This document shows positions 44,042 to 53,778 of a DNA stretch of 64,000 nucleotides, piece by piece. How positions within the stretch are numbered: position 1 is the first letter of the stretch; every line of letters begins with the position of its first letter. Source of the DNA: JBDHHQ01 sp039586035 (lineage in GTDB: Bacteria; Gemmatimonadota; Gemmatimonadetes; Longimicrobiales; Gaopeijiaceae). The DNA lies in the NCBI GenBank assembly GCA_039586035.1, contig JBDHLD010000035.1:1-64000 (forward strand), written 5' to 3'. A program made the position numbers and the translations under genes. A model generated the notes under the pieces. That model was not told where the DNA came from. It saw nothing but the letters and a program-made list of their open reading frames with translations, and searched no databases.

Positions 44042-45460
44042 CTACAGCACCATGTGCGTCTCGATGTCGAGGGGTGAGACGTAGAGACGGAATCTGTCCG
44101 CCTCCGCGATCTTCGTCTCGATGAGCTTGTCGTGCAGATCCTCGCCCACGGCCGCCTTGAGCCAATCGCTGTGCTCCGCGACATGCGCGGCCTCGAAGAG
44201 GTCGTGAGGCAGGGATCCCACGTTCATCTCCTCCCGCTCCATGGCCGTGAGCTTGTAGAGATCCAGGGTCATGGGATCGGGACAGGGCGTCGATTTCCGC
44301 ACCCCGTCCAGGCCCGCGGCCAGCAGCACGCTGAACGCCAGGTACGGATTGCAGGTCGCGTCGGGGAAACGGGCCTCCATCCGCGTCGCCACTTCCTTGC
44401 CTGGCTTGTAGAGAGGGATTCGGATGGCCGCGGAACGGTTTCCCTCGGCCCATCCGATGTAGCACGGCGCCTCGTACCCGGGGACCAGCCGCTTGTAGGA
44501 GTTATAGAACTGGTTGGTCACCACCGTCAGCTCGCGCGCGTGGTCCAGCACTCCAGCGATGAAGTGCTTGGCCATGGGGCTCAGGTGATGGGGGTCGCTG
44601 GAATCGTAGAACGCGTTCGTGCTCTCGTCCTTGAAGATCGAGAGATGTGTGTGCATTCCCGAGCCGTTCTCGCCCTGGATGGGCTTGGGCATGAACGTCG
44701 CGAACACGCCGTTCCGACGAGCGACCTCCTTCACCATGTACTTGTAGGTCTGGAGGTTGTCCGCCATGCGCAGCGCCTCCTTGTAACGGAGGTCGATCTC
44801 GTGCTGGGACGGCCCGACTTCGTGATGCTGGTACTCCACCGGAATCCCCATCGCCTCGAGGGCGGCGACCGTCACCTCCCTGAGGTCATCCCCCACGTCG
44901 ACCGGGTTGATGTCGAAGTACCCCGCCTGGTCGATGGTCTTGGGCCCAGACTCGTCGGCGAAGTAGAAGAACTCGGCCTCCGGGCCGATGTTCATGTGCG
45001 AATACCCCATCTCGGTCAGGGCACCGAGATTCCGCATGAGCACGTTCCTGGGGTCCGAGGCGTACAGCGAACCGTCGGGGTTCCGGACTTCGGCGAACAT
45101 CCGGATCGCACGGGAGCCGCCAACCCGGAACGGCAGCGCCTGGGCCGTGGTGGCGATGGGCGCAGCGACCATGTCGCTTTCCTGGATGCGGCGGTAGCCC
45201 TGGATCGAGGAACCGTCGAAGCCCATGCCCTCTTCGAAGGCCCCCTTGAGCTCCTTCGGCGTGATGGAGAACGACTTGAGAAAGCCGAGGATGTCGGTGA
45301 ACCACATCCGAATCGACGTGACACCGTACTCCTCGACGTAGCGCAGGACGTCTTCCTGGGTGGACAGGGACAGCCCGTGCCGGCAGTCCATCTCGTCCAC
45401 GTACTCTTCCATATCGTCCCGGAAGGCTTCCACCTGATACAACAGACCGTCCAAGTTCAT
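44042..45460 (-). CDS. glnA: glutamine synthetase, type I
   Basis: The 472-residue enzyme makes glutamine from glutamate, ammonia and ATP. Landmarks are the FEEGMGFDGSSIQGY substrate region, the metal-site Glu in MNIGPEAEFFYF, VEYQHHEVGPSQHEIDLRY, MPKPIQGENGSGMHTHLSIF, YKRLVPGYEAPCYIGWAEGN-RSAAIRIP, and MEARFPDATCNPYLAFSVLL. The adenylylation site (NLYDLPPEE) of GSI-beta enzymes is missing; the region reads LDLYKLTAMEREEMNVGSLP, like GSI-alpha enzymes that are regulated by feedback and repressor binding. The N-terminus is about 25 residues longer than usual. A hairpin with T-run lies in its leader. Confidence 0.95.
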   Translation of the reverse strand: MNLDGLLYQVEAFRDDMEEYVDEMDCRHGLSLSTQEDVLRYVEEYGVTSIRMWFTDILGFLKSFSITPKELKGAFEEGMGFDGSSIQGYRRIQESDMVAAPIATTAQALPFRVGGSRAIRMFAEVRNPDGSLYASDPRNVLMRNLGALTEMGYSHMNIGPEAEFFYFADESGPKTIDQAGYFDINPVDVGDDLREVTVAALEAMGIPVEYQHHEVGPSQHEIDLRYKEALRMADNLQTYKYMVKEVARRNGVFATFMPKPIQGENGSGMHTHLSIFKDESTNAFYDSSDPHHLSPMAKHFIAGVLDHARELTVVTNQFYNSYKRLVPGYEAPCYIGWAEGNRSAAIRIPLYKPGKEVATRMEARFPDATCNPYLAFSVLLAAGLDGVRKSTPCPDPMTLDLYKLTAMEREEMNVGSLPHDLFEAAHVAEHSDWLKAAVGEDLHDKLIETKIAEADRFRLYVSPLDIETHMVL

Positions 45461-45512
45461 GGGCGCACTCCGTGCGGTGCAGGGTGGGGGAATGACGGGC
45501 TGGCCAGGCCCC

Positions 45513-45560
45513 AAAAAGCGAAGACCAGGCCGGAGGAGACACTCCCTCCAAGACCTGGTC
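45513..45560 (-). promoter_or_regulatory. terminator-like hairpin in the glnA leader
   Basis: On the leftward strand GACCAGG pairs with CCTGGTC (45560-45554 with 45529-45523), with an inner GGAGGG/CTCCTCC stem, and is followed within six bases by TTTTT (45517-45513). No leftward gene lies upstream, so this is most simply a premature terminator or attenuator 53 bases before the glnA start. It could also be a stem of a larger regulatory RNA. Confidence 0.5.
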
Positions 45561-45793
45561 GGAATCGGTCCAACCGTAGGCTTCGGGCCCTCATGGAGCC
45601 CCGCCCAGCGGACAGGTAGTCGTCGGCACGCGCGAGGATAATGGGACTGCGACAGAGTGTCAAGACGCAGCCGGCGACCCGGATGGCGCACGTCCACAGA
45701 CCCGCGTGATCGCTTGCAGCGCGAGGCCCCGGGAAGCAGGTTGCCGGTCCCGAAAGACCCGTGCCATGACGCTCGCCACGCGGAGGTCTCGAC

Positions 45794-46795
45794 CTGGGAG
45801 AGCTGCGCAGGAACCTGTGGAGCGGACGGTGGTCCGTGGTCGCACCCGGCCGTGCGCATCGGCCCTTCGACACCGCCTTGCCGCCGGGAGGTCCCCGGCC
45901 TCGTCTCGACTCTGGCTGTCCCTTCTGTCCCGGAAACGAGCACGAGCTACCGGAGATTGTCTGGGAGCTCCCCGCCGCGGGCTCGCCCTCGTGGGCGGCT
46001 CGGGCAGTTCCCAACCGGTATCCCGCTTTCGTTCGGCCTTCGGAGGCCGAGTCGCCCGTGGCCGAGGTGGAGGACGCGTTCGAGCCCACGGTTCGTCCGG
46101 CGGTGGGTAGACAGGAAGTGCTCATCGAGACGCCCCGCCACGACCTGGACCCGGCCACAATGTCGGAAAAGGAGCTGGAGTCCGCCGTCGAGGGCTACCA
46201 CGCGCGCTACCGGGCGCTGTCATTGGAGGACCCGGAGGCACACGTCATCCTCTTTCGGAATCGCGGCGCCGAATCGGGCAACTCCCTGGTCCACGCCCAC
46301 GCGCAATTGTACGCCGTCCAGGGGCCCGTGCCCGACATCGATCGCCGGCTCGAGCGGGCGCGACGCTTCTACGCGGACCAGGGCGGATGTCTCCTGTGTG
46401 CGCTCGACGCCCTGGAGCCCGCGGCCGCGGCTCGCACCGTGGCCGAGAACGAGTCCTTCGTGGCCCGGGTGCCCTGGGCGCCGGTGACTGCCCTGGAGGT
46501 GTGGGTCCTGCCGAAGCGGCACCAGGCCTCCTTCGCGTCGGCCGGGAGAGCCGAGCGCGCCGACCTCGCCGCGATTCTCGGGACGGTGTTCCGGAGCTAC
46601 GGTCAGCGGGGGGGGGACCCGTCCTACAACGCCATCTGGCACGGGGCCCGCATGAGGGACGCCGAGGCGCCCCACCTCCACTGGTTCGTCCAGCTCCGGC
46701 CGCGGCTGGCCCGTCCGGCCGGGTTCGAGCTCACGGCGGGTGTGGACATCTGCCCCAGCGATCCCGTGGCCGACGCCGCCGTGCTACGAGGCTGA
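45794..46795 (+). CDS. galT: galactose-1-phosphate uridylyltransferase-like HIT-superfamily protein
   Basis: The 333-residue protein fits GalT: an N-terminal LGELRRNLWSGRWSVVAPGR-AHRP block, zinc-type CPFC (about residue 43), PNRYPAF, the active-site region ILFRNRGAESGNSLVHAHAQ (usual HPHxQ), a second CLLC pair, and the C-terminal HLHWFVQLRPR. The first in-frame canonical start is GTG 45836, but homology begins about 12 codons earlier, and a CTG at 45794 stands seven bases after GGAGG; I chose it. A middle His-Ala-His in place of His-Pro-His is unusual. It may use another nucleotide sugar. Confidence 0.72.
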   Translation: MGELRRNLWSGRWSVVAPGRAHRPFDTALPPGGPRPRLDSGCPFCPGNEHELPEIVWELPAAGSPSWAARAVPNRYPAFVRPSEAESPVAEVEDAFEPTVRPAVGRQEVLIETPRHDLDPATMSEKELESAVEGYHARYRALSLEDPEAHVILFRNRGAESGNSLVHAHAQLYAVQGPVPDIDRRLERARRFYADQGGCLLCALDALEPAAAARTVAENESFVARVPWAPVTALEVWVLPKRHQASFASAGRAERADLAAILGTVFRSYGQRGGDPSYNAIWHGARMRDAEAPHLHWFVQLRPRLARPAGFELTAGVDICPSDPVADAAVLRG

Positions 46796-46831
46796 CGGCC
46801 GCCCGCATGCGGCGAGGCCGGACGGCACCGC

Positions 46832-48226
46832 TCAAGCGTCGTCTCGTCGTGGCGGATCGCCCGACTCGTCCGATCCGGTGGTTCTTCCCGACTCGTCCGA
46901 CGGCGTGCTTTCGCCCGCCTCACGGGACGGCACGGCCTGGCTTGCCTCTCCCGCTTCCCGGCCGGCCTGGCTCGTCCCCTGGCCGGGGCCGGGAGCCACG
47001 GCCTCCTCACGGTCGTGCGCCTCGAACACCACCCAGATGATCCGACGACCCCGCATTCGTTCGACGCGAAGCTGGCCCCGCCTCACTTCTACACGGTCCC
47101 CGGGACGCGCCATGCGATCGAGCTGCTCCACCATCCATCCCCCGATCGTGTCGTGGGCGCGGCTCTCGAGGGTCACGTCCAGCCTCTCCGCAACGTCGCG
47201 TACCGGCACACCACCCCAGATCCGGACGGTCCCGTCGGTGCGACGCTGAAACTCGACGGGCTCATCCAGCTCGTGTTCATCCTGGATCTCGCCGACGATC
47301 TCCTCGAACAGGTCTTCGAGCGTGACGATGCCGGCAGTTCCCCCGAACTCGTCGACGACGATAGCCATCTTGGCGCGGCGCCGTCGCATCTCCGGGATCA
47401 GGTCCTCCACCTTCTTGCCTTCCGGGGCGAACTGAACCGGGCGGATCAACGATCGAATCTCCGTCGCGCCGGCTCGGGCCGCGCGCCAGAGGTCCCGGGC
47501 CAGCAGGATGCCGAGGATGTGATCCAGATCGCCCTCGTAGACCGGCAAGCGCAGGTGGCCCTCGTCCAGCATCAGGTCCTGCGCCTCGGGCACCGACGCC
47601 TCCACCGAAATCGCGACGACCTCGGTCCGGGGCGTGAGCACCTCGGCCAGCGTCACCTCTTCCAGCCGCATGACGTTCGTGACGACGCGCCATTCGTCCT
47701 CGTCCAGCGTGCCCTCGCGACGTCCGATCTCCGCCAGCACCTCGAGCTCGGCCCGGCTGATCGTCGGGGCGGCCTCCTTGGGGGTGATCCACCGATTGAA
47801 CACCGACAGGGGGACGAGCACCGGCTTCATCACGACGATCATTCCCTGCAGTGTGTACGCCGTCGGCGTGGCCAGAACCTGCCAATAGGTGGCACCCACC
47901 GTCTTCGGCACGATCTCGGAGAAGAGCAGGATGACCAGGGTCAGGATCGCGGAGAACACCCCGATCCACCGGCTTCCGAACATCTCGAGGGCAATGGCCC
48001 CTCCCATGGTGGCCCCCACCGTGTGCGCGATGGTGTTGAGGGTCAGGATGGCCGCGATGGGCTCGTCGATCCGGTTCTGCATCCGGTGGAGGAGCTCACC
48101 GGCACGCTCTCCTCGATCTCGGAGCACGGCCACGAACGAGTGGGTGATGGAAAGGAGCACCGCCTCGAGGATGGAGCAGAGGAAGGAGGTGGAAAGCGAC
48201 AGGCCCAAAACCCAGACGAGCTTCAA
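46832..48226 (-). CDS. CNNM/CorC-type hemolysin-family transporter
   Basis: The 464-residue protein has a DUF21 membrane domain (about 1-180; EAVLLSITHSFVAVLRDRGE, IAAILTLNTIAHTVGATMGG, ILTLVILLFSEIVPKTVGAT), a CBS pair (about 195-320; VLTPRTEVVAISVEASVPEA, GHLRLPVYEGDLDHILGILL) and a CorC/HlyC domain (about 330-415; VDEFGGTAGIVTLEDLFEEI). Related proteins move Mg2+ or respond to divalent ions. A charged Glu/Ser/Gly-rich tail of about 45 residues is not family-typical. The start is TTG at 48226 with GGAG five bases upstream; the longer frame has an arginine-rich extension that looks non-coding. Leftward, ends near galT. Confidence 0.88.
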   Translation of the reverse strand: MKLVWVLGLSLSTSFLCSILEAVLLSITHSFVAVLRDRGERAGELLHRMQNRIDEPIAAILTLNTIAHTVGATMGGAIALEMFGSRWIGVFSAILTLVILLFSEIVPKTVGATYWQVLATPTAYTLQGMIVVMKPVLVPLSVFNRWITPKEAAPTISRAELEVLAEIGRREGTLDEDEWRVVTNVMRLEEVTLAEVLTPRTEVVAISVEASVPEAQDLMLDEGHLRLPVYEGDLDHILGILLARDLWRAARAGATEIRSLIRPVQFAPEGKKVEDLIPEMRRRRAKMAIVVDEFGGTAGIVTLEDLFEEIVGEIQDEHELDEPVEFQRRTDGTVRIWGGVPVRDVAERLDVTLESRAHDTIGGWMVEQLDRMARPGDRVEVRRGQLRVERMRGRRIIWVVFEAHDREEAVAPGPGQGTSQAGREAGEASQAVPSREAGESTPSDESGRTTGSDESGDPPRRDDA

Positions 48227-48466
48227 GGCACTCCTCGGGCCGAGTGTGGCGTGTGGGCGGATCGCGGTGCCCCGGACGGCGCGTGGATTCGATCCCGGGC
48301 CGCCTGGCCGCCGCAGGGGGGAGATTGTAGTGTTCGTGCCGGAATCCGGGTAGCGGGGAGCCGCCACGCCGACGGTTCGATCACGGGGGTGCCGACCTGA
48401 GGACACGCACCGGCATCCGGAGCTCGGTCCCACCGAGCGCCCCCCCAAACTGGAATCGGGGACCCC

Positions 48467-49504
48467 ATGCCCGAGCGGGAGCTACCGATCCCTTCCCACT
48501 TCGACGCTGATCGGGTCGGGGAGGTGTGGCGCGTCGCCTACGAGGACCGGGCCATCGAGGCCGAGTCGTGGGCCCGCGAGCATGGCATCGCCCCTGCCGC
48601 TGAAGACGATCGCCGCGTCTGCCTGCTCCTGGTGGACATTCAGAACACCTTCTGCATTCCCGACTTCGAGCTGTTCGTCGGGGGTCGGTCAGGCAACGGT
48701 GCCGTGGACGACAACCGGCGCCTCTGCGAGTTCATCTACCGGAACCTGGCCAACATCAGCCGGATGACGGTCACCCTGGACACGCATCGGCCGATCCAGA
48801 TCTTCCATGCCGTGTTCTTCGTGGACGCTGAGGGCAGACATCCGCCGCCGTACACGCTGATCACGCCGGAAGACGTGGAATCCGGCCGATGGAGGGGCAA
48901 CCCCGCAGCGGCAGCGGCGCTTGGTGAGACCCTGGAAGGCTTGCAGGAGCATCTGACCCACTACACCCGGGCGCTGAGCGCCGGCGGGCGGTATGCGCTC
49001 ACGGTGTGGCCGTATCACGCCATGCTCGGAGGCATCGGCCACGCGCTCGTGTCTGGCGTCGAAGAGGCGGTCTTCTTTCATTCCGTGGCTAGAGGCAGCC
49101 AACCGGACTTCCAGGTCAAGGGAGACAACCCGCTGACGGAGAGCTACTCGGCACTGGGGCCCGAGGTGCTGAGTGACGCAGCCGGGAGGCCCGTGGCCCA
49201 CACGAACCACGCGCTCCTCCGGGCCCTCACCGAATACGACGCGGTGATCGTTGCGGGCCAGGCCAAGAGCCACTGCGTAGCGTGGTCGGTCTCCGACTTC
49301 CTGGACCGAATCGAGGGCCGTCTTCCCGACGTCGCCGGTAGGTTCTATCTGCTCGAGGATTGTACCTCTCCCGTCGTGGTTCCAGGCGCCATCGATTACA
49401 CGGACGAGGCAGACGCCGCGTTCGATCGCTTTCGCGCCGCCGGCATGCACATTGTCCGGTCGACCACACCGTTCTCCGGGTGGCCCGGGATCCTCGGCCA
49501 CTAG
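48467..49504 (+). CDS. isochorismatase-like cysteine hydrolase
   Basis: The 345-residue protein has the isochorismatase/nicotinamidase core: Asp57 in VCLLLVDIQNTFCIPDF and Cys270 in AGQAKSHCVAWSVSDFL, with a Lys to be located nearby (AKSHC carries one; YALTVWPYHAMLGG is the usual Trp-Pro-x-His metal segment). It is about 120 residues longer than a minimal nicotinamidase, with an N-terminal extension and inserts, as seen in uncharacterised members. Substrate is unknown. It diverges from the CorC-like gene; a lipoprotein gene follows 48 bases later. Confidence 0.78.
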   Translation: MPERELPIPSHFDADRVGEVWRVAYEDRAIEAESWAREHGIAPAAEDDRRVCLLLVDIQNTFCIPDFELFVGGRSGNGAVDDNRRLCEFIYRNLANISRMTVTLDTHRPIQIFHAVFFVDAEGRHPPPYTLITPEDVESGRWRGNPAAAAALGETLEGLQEHLTHYTRALSAGGRYALTVWPYHAMLGGIGHALVSGVEEAVFFHSVARGSQPDFQVKGDNPLTESYSALGPEVLSDAAGRPVAHTNHALLRALTEYDAVIVAGQAKSHCVAWSVSDFLDRIEGRLPDVAGRFYLLEDCTSPVVVPGAIDYTDEADAAFDRFRAAGMHIVRSTTPFSGWPGILGH

Positions 49505-49552
49505 CGGGTGTTCAAGCCCCGTACGAGAACACCCACTTCGACACGGCCGAGC

Positions 49553-50842
49553 ATGAAGCGAACCCTGGTTCTGGCAGCCTATGCAGCCCTGTCCGTGGCT
49601 TGCGGCGGAGGCGGAAGCGATCCGGGGGCGACCCCCGCTCCCGAGCGAGATGAGCGGACAGAGGCGCCCGACGTCGACGCGGTCCGATCTTCGGACGTGG
49701 AGGAGTCGCCTGAGGTTCGGCAGGACACGGTGGAGGGTCCGACGACGGCTGCCACGGACGAGCCACGGGCCGGCGCCGCGTCGGGGGCGACCTATTACGT
49801 GTACGTGGGCGCGGAGTCCGCGGACCTCATGCACCGCATCAGCTGGGGACCCGACGGGGCTTCTGTGGACCGCACGACGGAGGTGGGCGAGCTACCGGTG
49901 GAGACGGAAGGGCCACATGGCCTCATGCGGTCGCCCGACGGCCAGTACATCTACATGACCACCGGGCACGGCCTTCCAGACGGGAAGCTCTGGAAGTTCC
50001 ACGCAGGGCCCGACACGCTGGTGGGTGAGCCCACATCTCTCGGGCGTTTTCCCGCCACCCTGGATCTGACCCCTGACGGGTTGTACGCCTTCGTCGCGAA
50101 CCTCAACCTACACGGCGAGCACGTCCCGTCGTCGGTCTCCGTGGTATACACGCCCGAGATGATGGAAGTCGTGCGCATCGAGACGTGCGTCATGCCTCAC
50201 GGCGCCAGGACCGACCCGCAAGGCGTCCATGTGTACTCGGCGTGCATGATGGACGACCAGATCGTCGAGGTGGACACGCGCACCTTCGAGGTCTCCCGTC
50301 GCTTTTCGGTCGCTGCGGGGCAGGAGACGCCTCTCGAGGCCCGGCCGGCTAGGCCTCTCGTGGAGGACTCGCTGCCCGAGGCGCCCGAGCTGGAGCCCAC
50401 CTGCTCGCCCACCTGGACCGAGCCCTCGGCCGACGGCCGCCGGGTGTTCGTCGCGTGCAACGGCGCCGACGTGGTCCTCGAGATCGATCGCGCCTCGTGG
50501 TCCGTCACCCGCCGGTTCGAGACGGGCCGGGGGCCGTACAATCTGGCCGTCTCACCGGATGGCCGGCTGTTGGTGGCGACGCTGAAGCAGGGCGGAGCCG
50601 TGCAGTTCTTCGAGTTGGAGAGCGGGGCACCGGTGAGCACCGCGCCGTCGTCGACGTCCGTGGCCCACGGCGTCGTGGTGTCCCCGGACTCCCGGTACGC
50701 CTTCGTCAGCGTCGAGGGCGTGGGCGCCGAGCCGGGAAAGGTGGACATCTTCGACCTCCGCTCCTTCGAACGTGTGGCCGACGTGGAGGTTGGCCAACAG
50801 GCTGGCGGGATCGTCTTCTGGAGGATGGACGAAGGCCGTTGA
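49553..50842 (+). CDS. YncE-like beta-propeller lipoprotein
   Basis: The 429-residue protein has a lipoprotein signal (MKRTLVLAAYAALSVACGGG; lipobox SVAC), a disordered acidic linker to about residue 75, and a seven-bladed propeller of the YncE/YVTN type: GLMRSPDGQYIYMTTGHGL, ATLDLTPDGLYAFVANLNLH, PSADGRRVFVACNGADVVLE, LAVSPDGRLLVATLKQGGAV, VVVSPDSRYAFVSVEGVGAE. These proteins act as scaffolds or bind ligands in the periplasm; some work with quinoprotein enzymes. No enzyme of that kind is beside it. The next gene starts 88 bases downstream. Confidence 0.82.
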   Translation: MKRTLVLAAYAALSVACGGGGSDPGATPAPERDERTEAPDVDAVRSSDVEESPEVRQDTVEGPTTAATDEPRAGAASGATYYVYVGAESADLMHRISWGPDGASVDRTTEVGELPVETEGPHGLMRSPDGQYIYMTTGHGLPDGKLWKFHAGPDTLVGEPTSLGRFPATLDLTPDGLYAFVANLNLHGEHVPSSVSVVYTPEMMEVVRIETCVMPHGARTDPQGVHVYSACMMDDQIVEVDTRTFEVSRRFSVAAGQETPLEARPARPLVEDSLPEAPELEPTCSPTWTEPSADGRRVFVACNGADVVLEIDRASWSVTRRFETGRGPYNLAVSPDGRLLVATLKQGGAVQFFELESGAPVSTAPSSTSVAHGVVVSPDSRYAFVSVEGVGAEPGKVDIFDLRSFERVADVEVGQQAGGIVFWRMDEGR

Positions 50843-50930
50843 CGAGGCTGTGACAATCCAAGAGACTGCAGCGTTCGCTCCACCAGCGTGGGCCCGGGCC
50901 CCATGCGCCCGGCATCTACCCGAGGTTCCA

Positions 50931-53687
50931 ATGTTGACAAGTATTCTTCGCCAGAGCGCGGCCGTGCTCCCGGCGCTCCTTCTGGCCTTGACGGCACCCA
51001 CCCCCGCCTGGACACAGGTGGCCGGCGCCGTCCAGGTCACGACGCCCGAGGAAGAGTTCGGGCACGAGCTCGGAGCAGACTATCAGCTCATCAACTACCA
51101 GCAGTTCACGGCGTACGTGAACAAGCTCGCCGACCAGTCCGACCGCATGACGGTCCAGTCGATCGGCCAGACCGAGCTCGGTCGCGAGCAGTTGATGGCC
51201 ATCATCACGTCACCCGAAAACCACGCCAATCTGGAGCGGTACCGGGACGTCGCCCGACGCCTGGCGGTGGGCGAGGGAATCTCCGAAAACGAGGCGCGGG
51301 CCCTGGCGGAGCAGGGTAAGGCGGTCGTTTGGATCGACGGGGGACTCCACGCGACCGAAGTGCTGGGCGCTCAGCAGCTCACGGAGCTGATCTACCGCAT
51401 GGTCAGCTACGACGACCCAGAGACGTTGCGCATCCTCGACGACGTGATCCTGCTCGCTGTACACGCCAACCCGGACGGGCACGACCTCGTCGCGGACTGG
51501 TACATGCGCCATGACGACCCCCTGGACCGCACCACCAGTGGCGTCCCGCTCCTCTACAACCACTACGCGGGCCACGACAACAACCGCGACTTCTACATGT
51601 CGAACCTCGCGGAGACCACGAACATGAACCGGATCATGTACCGGGAGTGGTTCCCGCAGATCATCTACAACCACCATCAGACCGGACCCGAAGGGACGAT
51701 CATGTTCGCGCCGCCGTTCCGGGATCCGCCGAACCACCACCTGGACCCCCTGATCATCACCAGCCTGGACCAGGTCGGCTCCGCGATGCACGCCCGCTTC
51801 GTCCAGGAGGGCAAGGGCGGTACGACCATGCGCTCCGGAGCCAGCTACTCAACCTGGTGGAACGGAGGGCTTCGAACGACGCCGTACTTCAAGAACATGA
51901 TCGGGCTGCTCACCGAGACACGCGGACATCCCACGCCCATGGAGATCTCGTTCAGGCCCCGCAAGCAGATCTCACACGGTGATCTCCCACTACCCGTCGA
52001 GCCCGGGATCTGGCGCTTCAGGCAGTCGGTGGAATACTCGCAGACGGCAAACTGGGCAGTGCTCGACCACGCCTCACGCAATCGTGACCGGCTGCTCTTC
52101 AACATCTGGCGCATGGCTACCAACTCCATCGATCGTGGACGCGCTGACAGTTGGACGGTACTGCCCGATCGGATCGAGCTCGCCGCCGAAGACGTGGGGG
52201 AAAGCGGCGACCGTGCCGACTGGGAGCGTCTCTTGCGGGCTCCCGAGAACCGGGACGCACGCGGCTACATCATCTCGGCCGATCAGAGAGACTTCCTCAC
52301 CGCCACCAAGTTCATCAACGCGCTGCTCAAGAACGGCGTGGAGGTGCTGCAGGCCACCGCGTCGTTCACGGTGGCGGGGCAAACCTACCCGGCCGACTCA
52401 TACGTCGTGAGGGCGGACCAGGCGTTCCGGCCCCACGTCCTGGACATGTTCGAGCCTCAGAACCATCCGAACGACTTCGCGTACCCGGGTGCGCCACCCA
52501 CGGCCCCGTACGACAATGCGGGATGGACCCTGGCATACCAGATGGATGTCGACTTCGAGCGGGTGCTGGACGACTTCGACGGACCCTTCGAGGCCATCGG
52601 GTGGCTGGCCGAGGCCCCGGCCGGAGAGGTCACGGGCGAGGGCGACGTGGCAGGGTGGATCCTGAGTCACGAGGTGAATGACGCCTTCCTCGGGGTAAAC
52701 CGCCTGCTGGCCGCCGGTCATGACGTCTACTGGCTCAATGGCGGCGGCGAGCACCATGGCGACTTCTTCGTCGAGGCCTCCGGAGGTGTGAATGGAGACG
52801 TCCGCGAGCTGGCCGCCCAGGTAGGCCTGGACTTCCACGGCGTCTCAGCGCGTCCTGCCGGAGAGGCCCTGCAGCTCCGACCCGCGAAGGTTGGCCTTTG
52901 GGATCGATACGGGGGCTCGATGCCATCCGGGTGGACACGGTTGGTGTTGGAGCGCTTCGGGTTCGACTTCGACCTGCTGTATGCTGAGCAGCTGGAAGGC
53001 GATCTGTCCGACTACGACGTGCTGATCTTCCCGGACGGCGCCATCCCCATGACCGATGACGCGAGCGACGACGAGCGGAGCTGGGACCGTCAGCCTGCCG
53101 CCCAGGACGTACCGGAGGAGTTCCGGCACATGATGGGTCGCACTTCGGTGGCCAGCACCGTGCCGGCCGTGCTCGACTTCGCTCGCGGCGGCGGCACCGT
53201 GATCGCCGTGGGCAGCTCGACGAATCTCGCCTATCATGCCGACCTACCCGTCGACGATCACCTCACGGAGGACGGCCGACCGCTGCCGTCCGAAGAGTAC
53301 TATGTGCCGGGCTCGGTCCTCGATGTGAAAGTCGAGCACGTGAGCCCCGTCACTCAAGGATTGGGAGAACGGGCCGACGTGCTCTTCTCGCGAAGCCCCG
53401 TGTTCAAGGTCCAGGACGGGGCTACGGGCGTTCGGACGCTGGGATGGTTCGACCGCTCCGATCCACTGCGCAGTGGCTGGGCCTGGGGGCAACGCCACCT
53501 GGAGGGAGGCGCCGCGCTCTTGGAAGCGGATCTAGGACAGGGGAAGCTCTTCCTGTACGGGCCCAAGGTCACGTTCCGCGGCCAATCCCACGGCACGTTC
53601 CCGTTGGTGTTCAACGCCATCCTCTACGGAACGGCCGAAAGGCTGACGCTGCAGGCGCAGGACGGACAGCCGCCGCAAGACCGCTGA
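50931..53687 (+). CDS. large exported M14-family zinc peptidase
   Basis: The 918-residue protein has a signal peptide (ILRQSAAVLPALLLALTAPTPAWTQ) and an M14-like domain (about 45-330). Zinc ligands His140 and Glu143 are in WIDGGLHATEVLGAQQL, and INHHQ-type His residues follow in FPQIIYNHHQTGPEG; DVILLAVHANPDGHDLVADW is the NPDG segment. The second half (about 560-918) contains an alpha/beta, glutamine-amidotransferase-like domain (ILSHEVNDAFLGVNRLLAAG, YDVLIFPDGAIPM, VLDFARGGGTVIAVGSSTNL). This architecture is common in secreted peptidases of this phylum-type. GAGG lies six bases before the ATG. A strong hairpin follows the stop. Confidence 0.88.
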   Translation: MLTSILRQSAAVLPALLLALTAPTPAWTQVAGAVQVTTPEEEFGHELGADYQLINYQQFTAYVNKLADQSDRMTVQSIGQTELGREQLMAIITSPENHANLERYRDVARRLAVGEGISENEARALAEQGKAVVWIDGGLHATEVLGAQQLTELIYRMVSYDDPETLRILDDVILLAVHANPDGHDLVADWYMRHDDPLDRTTSGVPLLYNHYAGHDNNRDFYMSNLAETTNMNRIMYREWFPQIIYNHHQTGPEGTIMFAPPFRDPPNHHLDPLIITSLDQVGSAMHARFVQEGKGGTTMRSGASYSTWWNGGLRTTPYFKNMIGLLTETRGHPTPMEISFRPRKQISHGDLPLPVEPGIWRFRQSVEYSQTANWAVLDHASRNRDRLLFNIWRMATNSIDRGRADSWTVLPDRIELAAEDVGESGDRADWERLLRAPENRDARGYIISADQRDFLTATKFINALLKNGVEVLQATASFTVAGQTYPADSYVVRADQAFRPHVLDMFEPQNHPNDFAYPGAPPTAPYDNAGWTLAYQMDVDFERVLDDFDGPFEAIGWLAEAPAGEVTGEGDVAGWILSHEVNDAFLGVNRLLAAGHDVYWLNGGGEHHGDFFVEASGGVNGDVRELAAQVGLDFHGVSARPAGEALQLRPAKVGLWDRYGGSMPSGWTRLVLERFGFDFDLLYAEQLEGDLSDYDVLIFPDGAIPMTDDASDDERSWDRQPAAQDVPEEFRHMMGRTSVASTVPAVLDFARGGGTVIAVGSSTNLAYHADLPVDDHLTEDGRPLPSEEYYVPGSVLDVKVEHVSPVTQGLGERADVLFSRSPVFKVQDGATGVRTLGWFDRSDPLRSGWAWGQRHLEGGAALLEADLGQGKLFLYGPKVTFRGQSHGTFPLVFNAILYGTAERLTLQAQDGQPPQDR

Positions 53688-53711
53688 AGGCCGGGGGCCG
53701 CTGAACGCAGG

Positions 53712-53745
53712 GGAGGGGTTCCGTCGATCCTGGCGGAGCCCCTCC
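53712..53745. terminator. bidirectional terminator hairpin
   Basis: GGAGGGGTTCCG (53712-53723) pairs with CGGAGCCCCTCC (53734-53745), one G-T pair, ten-base loop; TCCTTGTC follows. It separates the converging M14 and histidine-kinase genes and could stop both. Confidence 0.65.
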
Positions 53746-53778
53746 TCCTTGTCTGCGGTCCGGGCCGCGGTGGGTTCG

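Noticed and set aside
44132..45619. 495-residue frame opposite glnA
   Set aside because: Antisense to a certain glutamine synthetase gene with no domain of its own.
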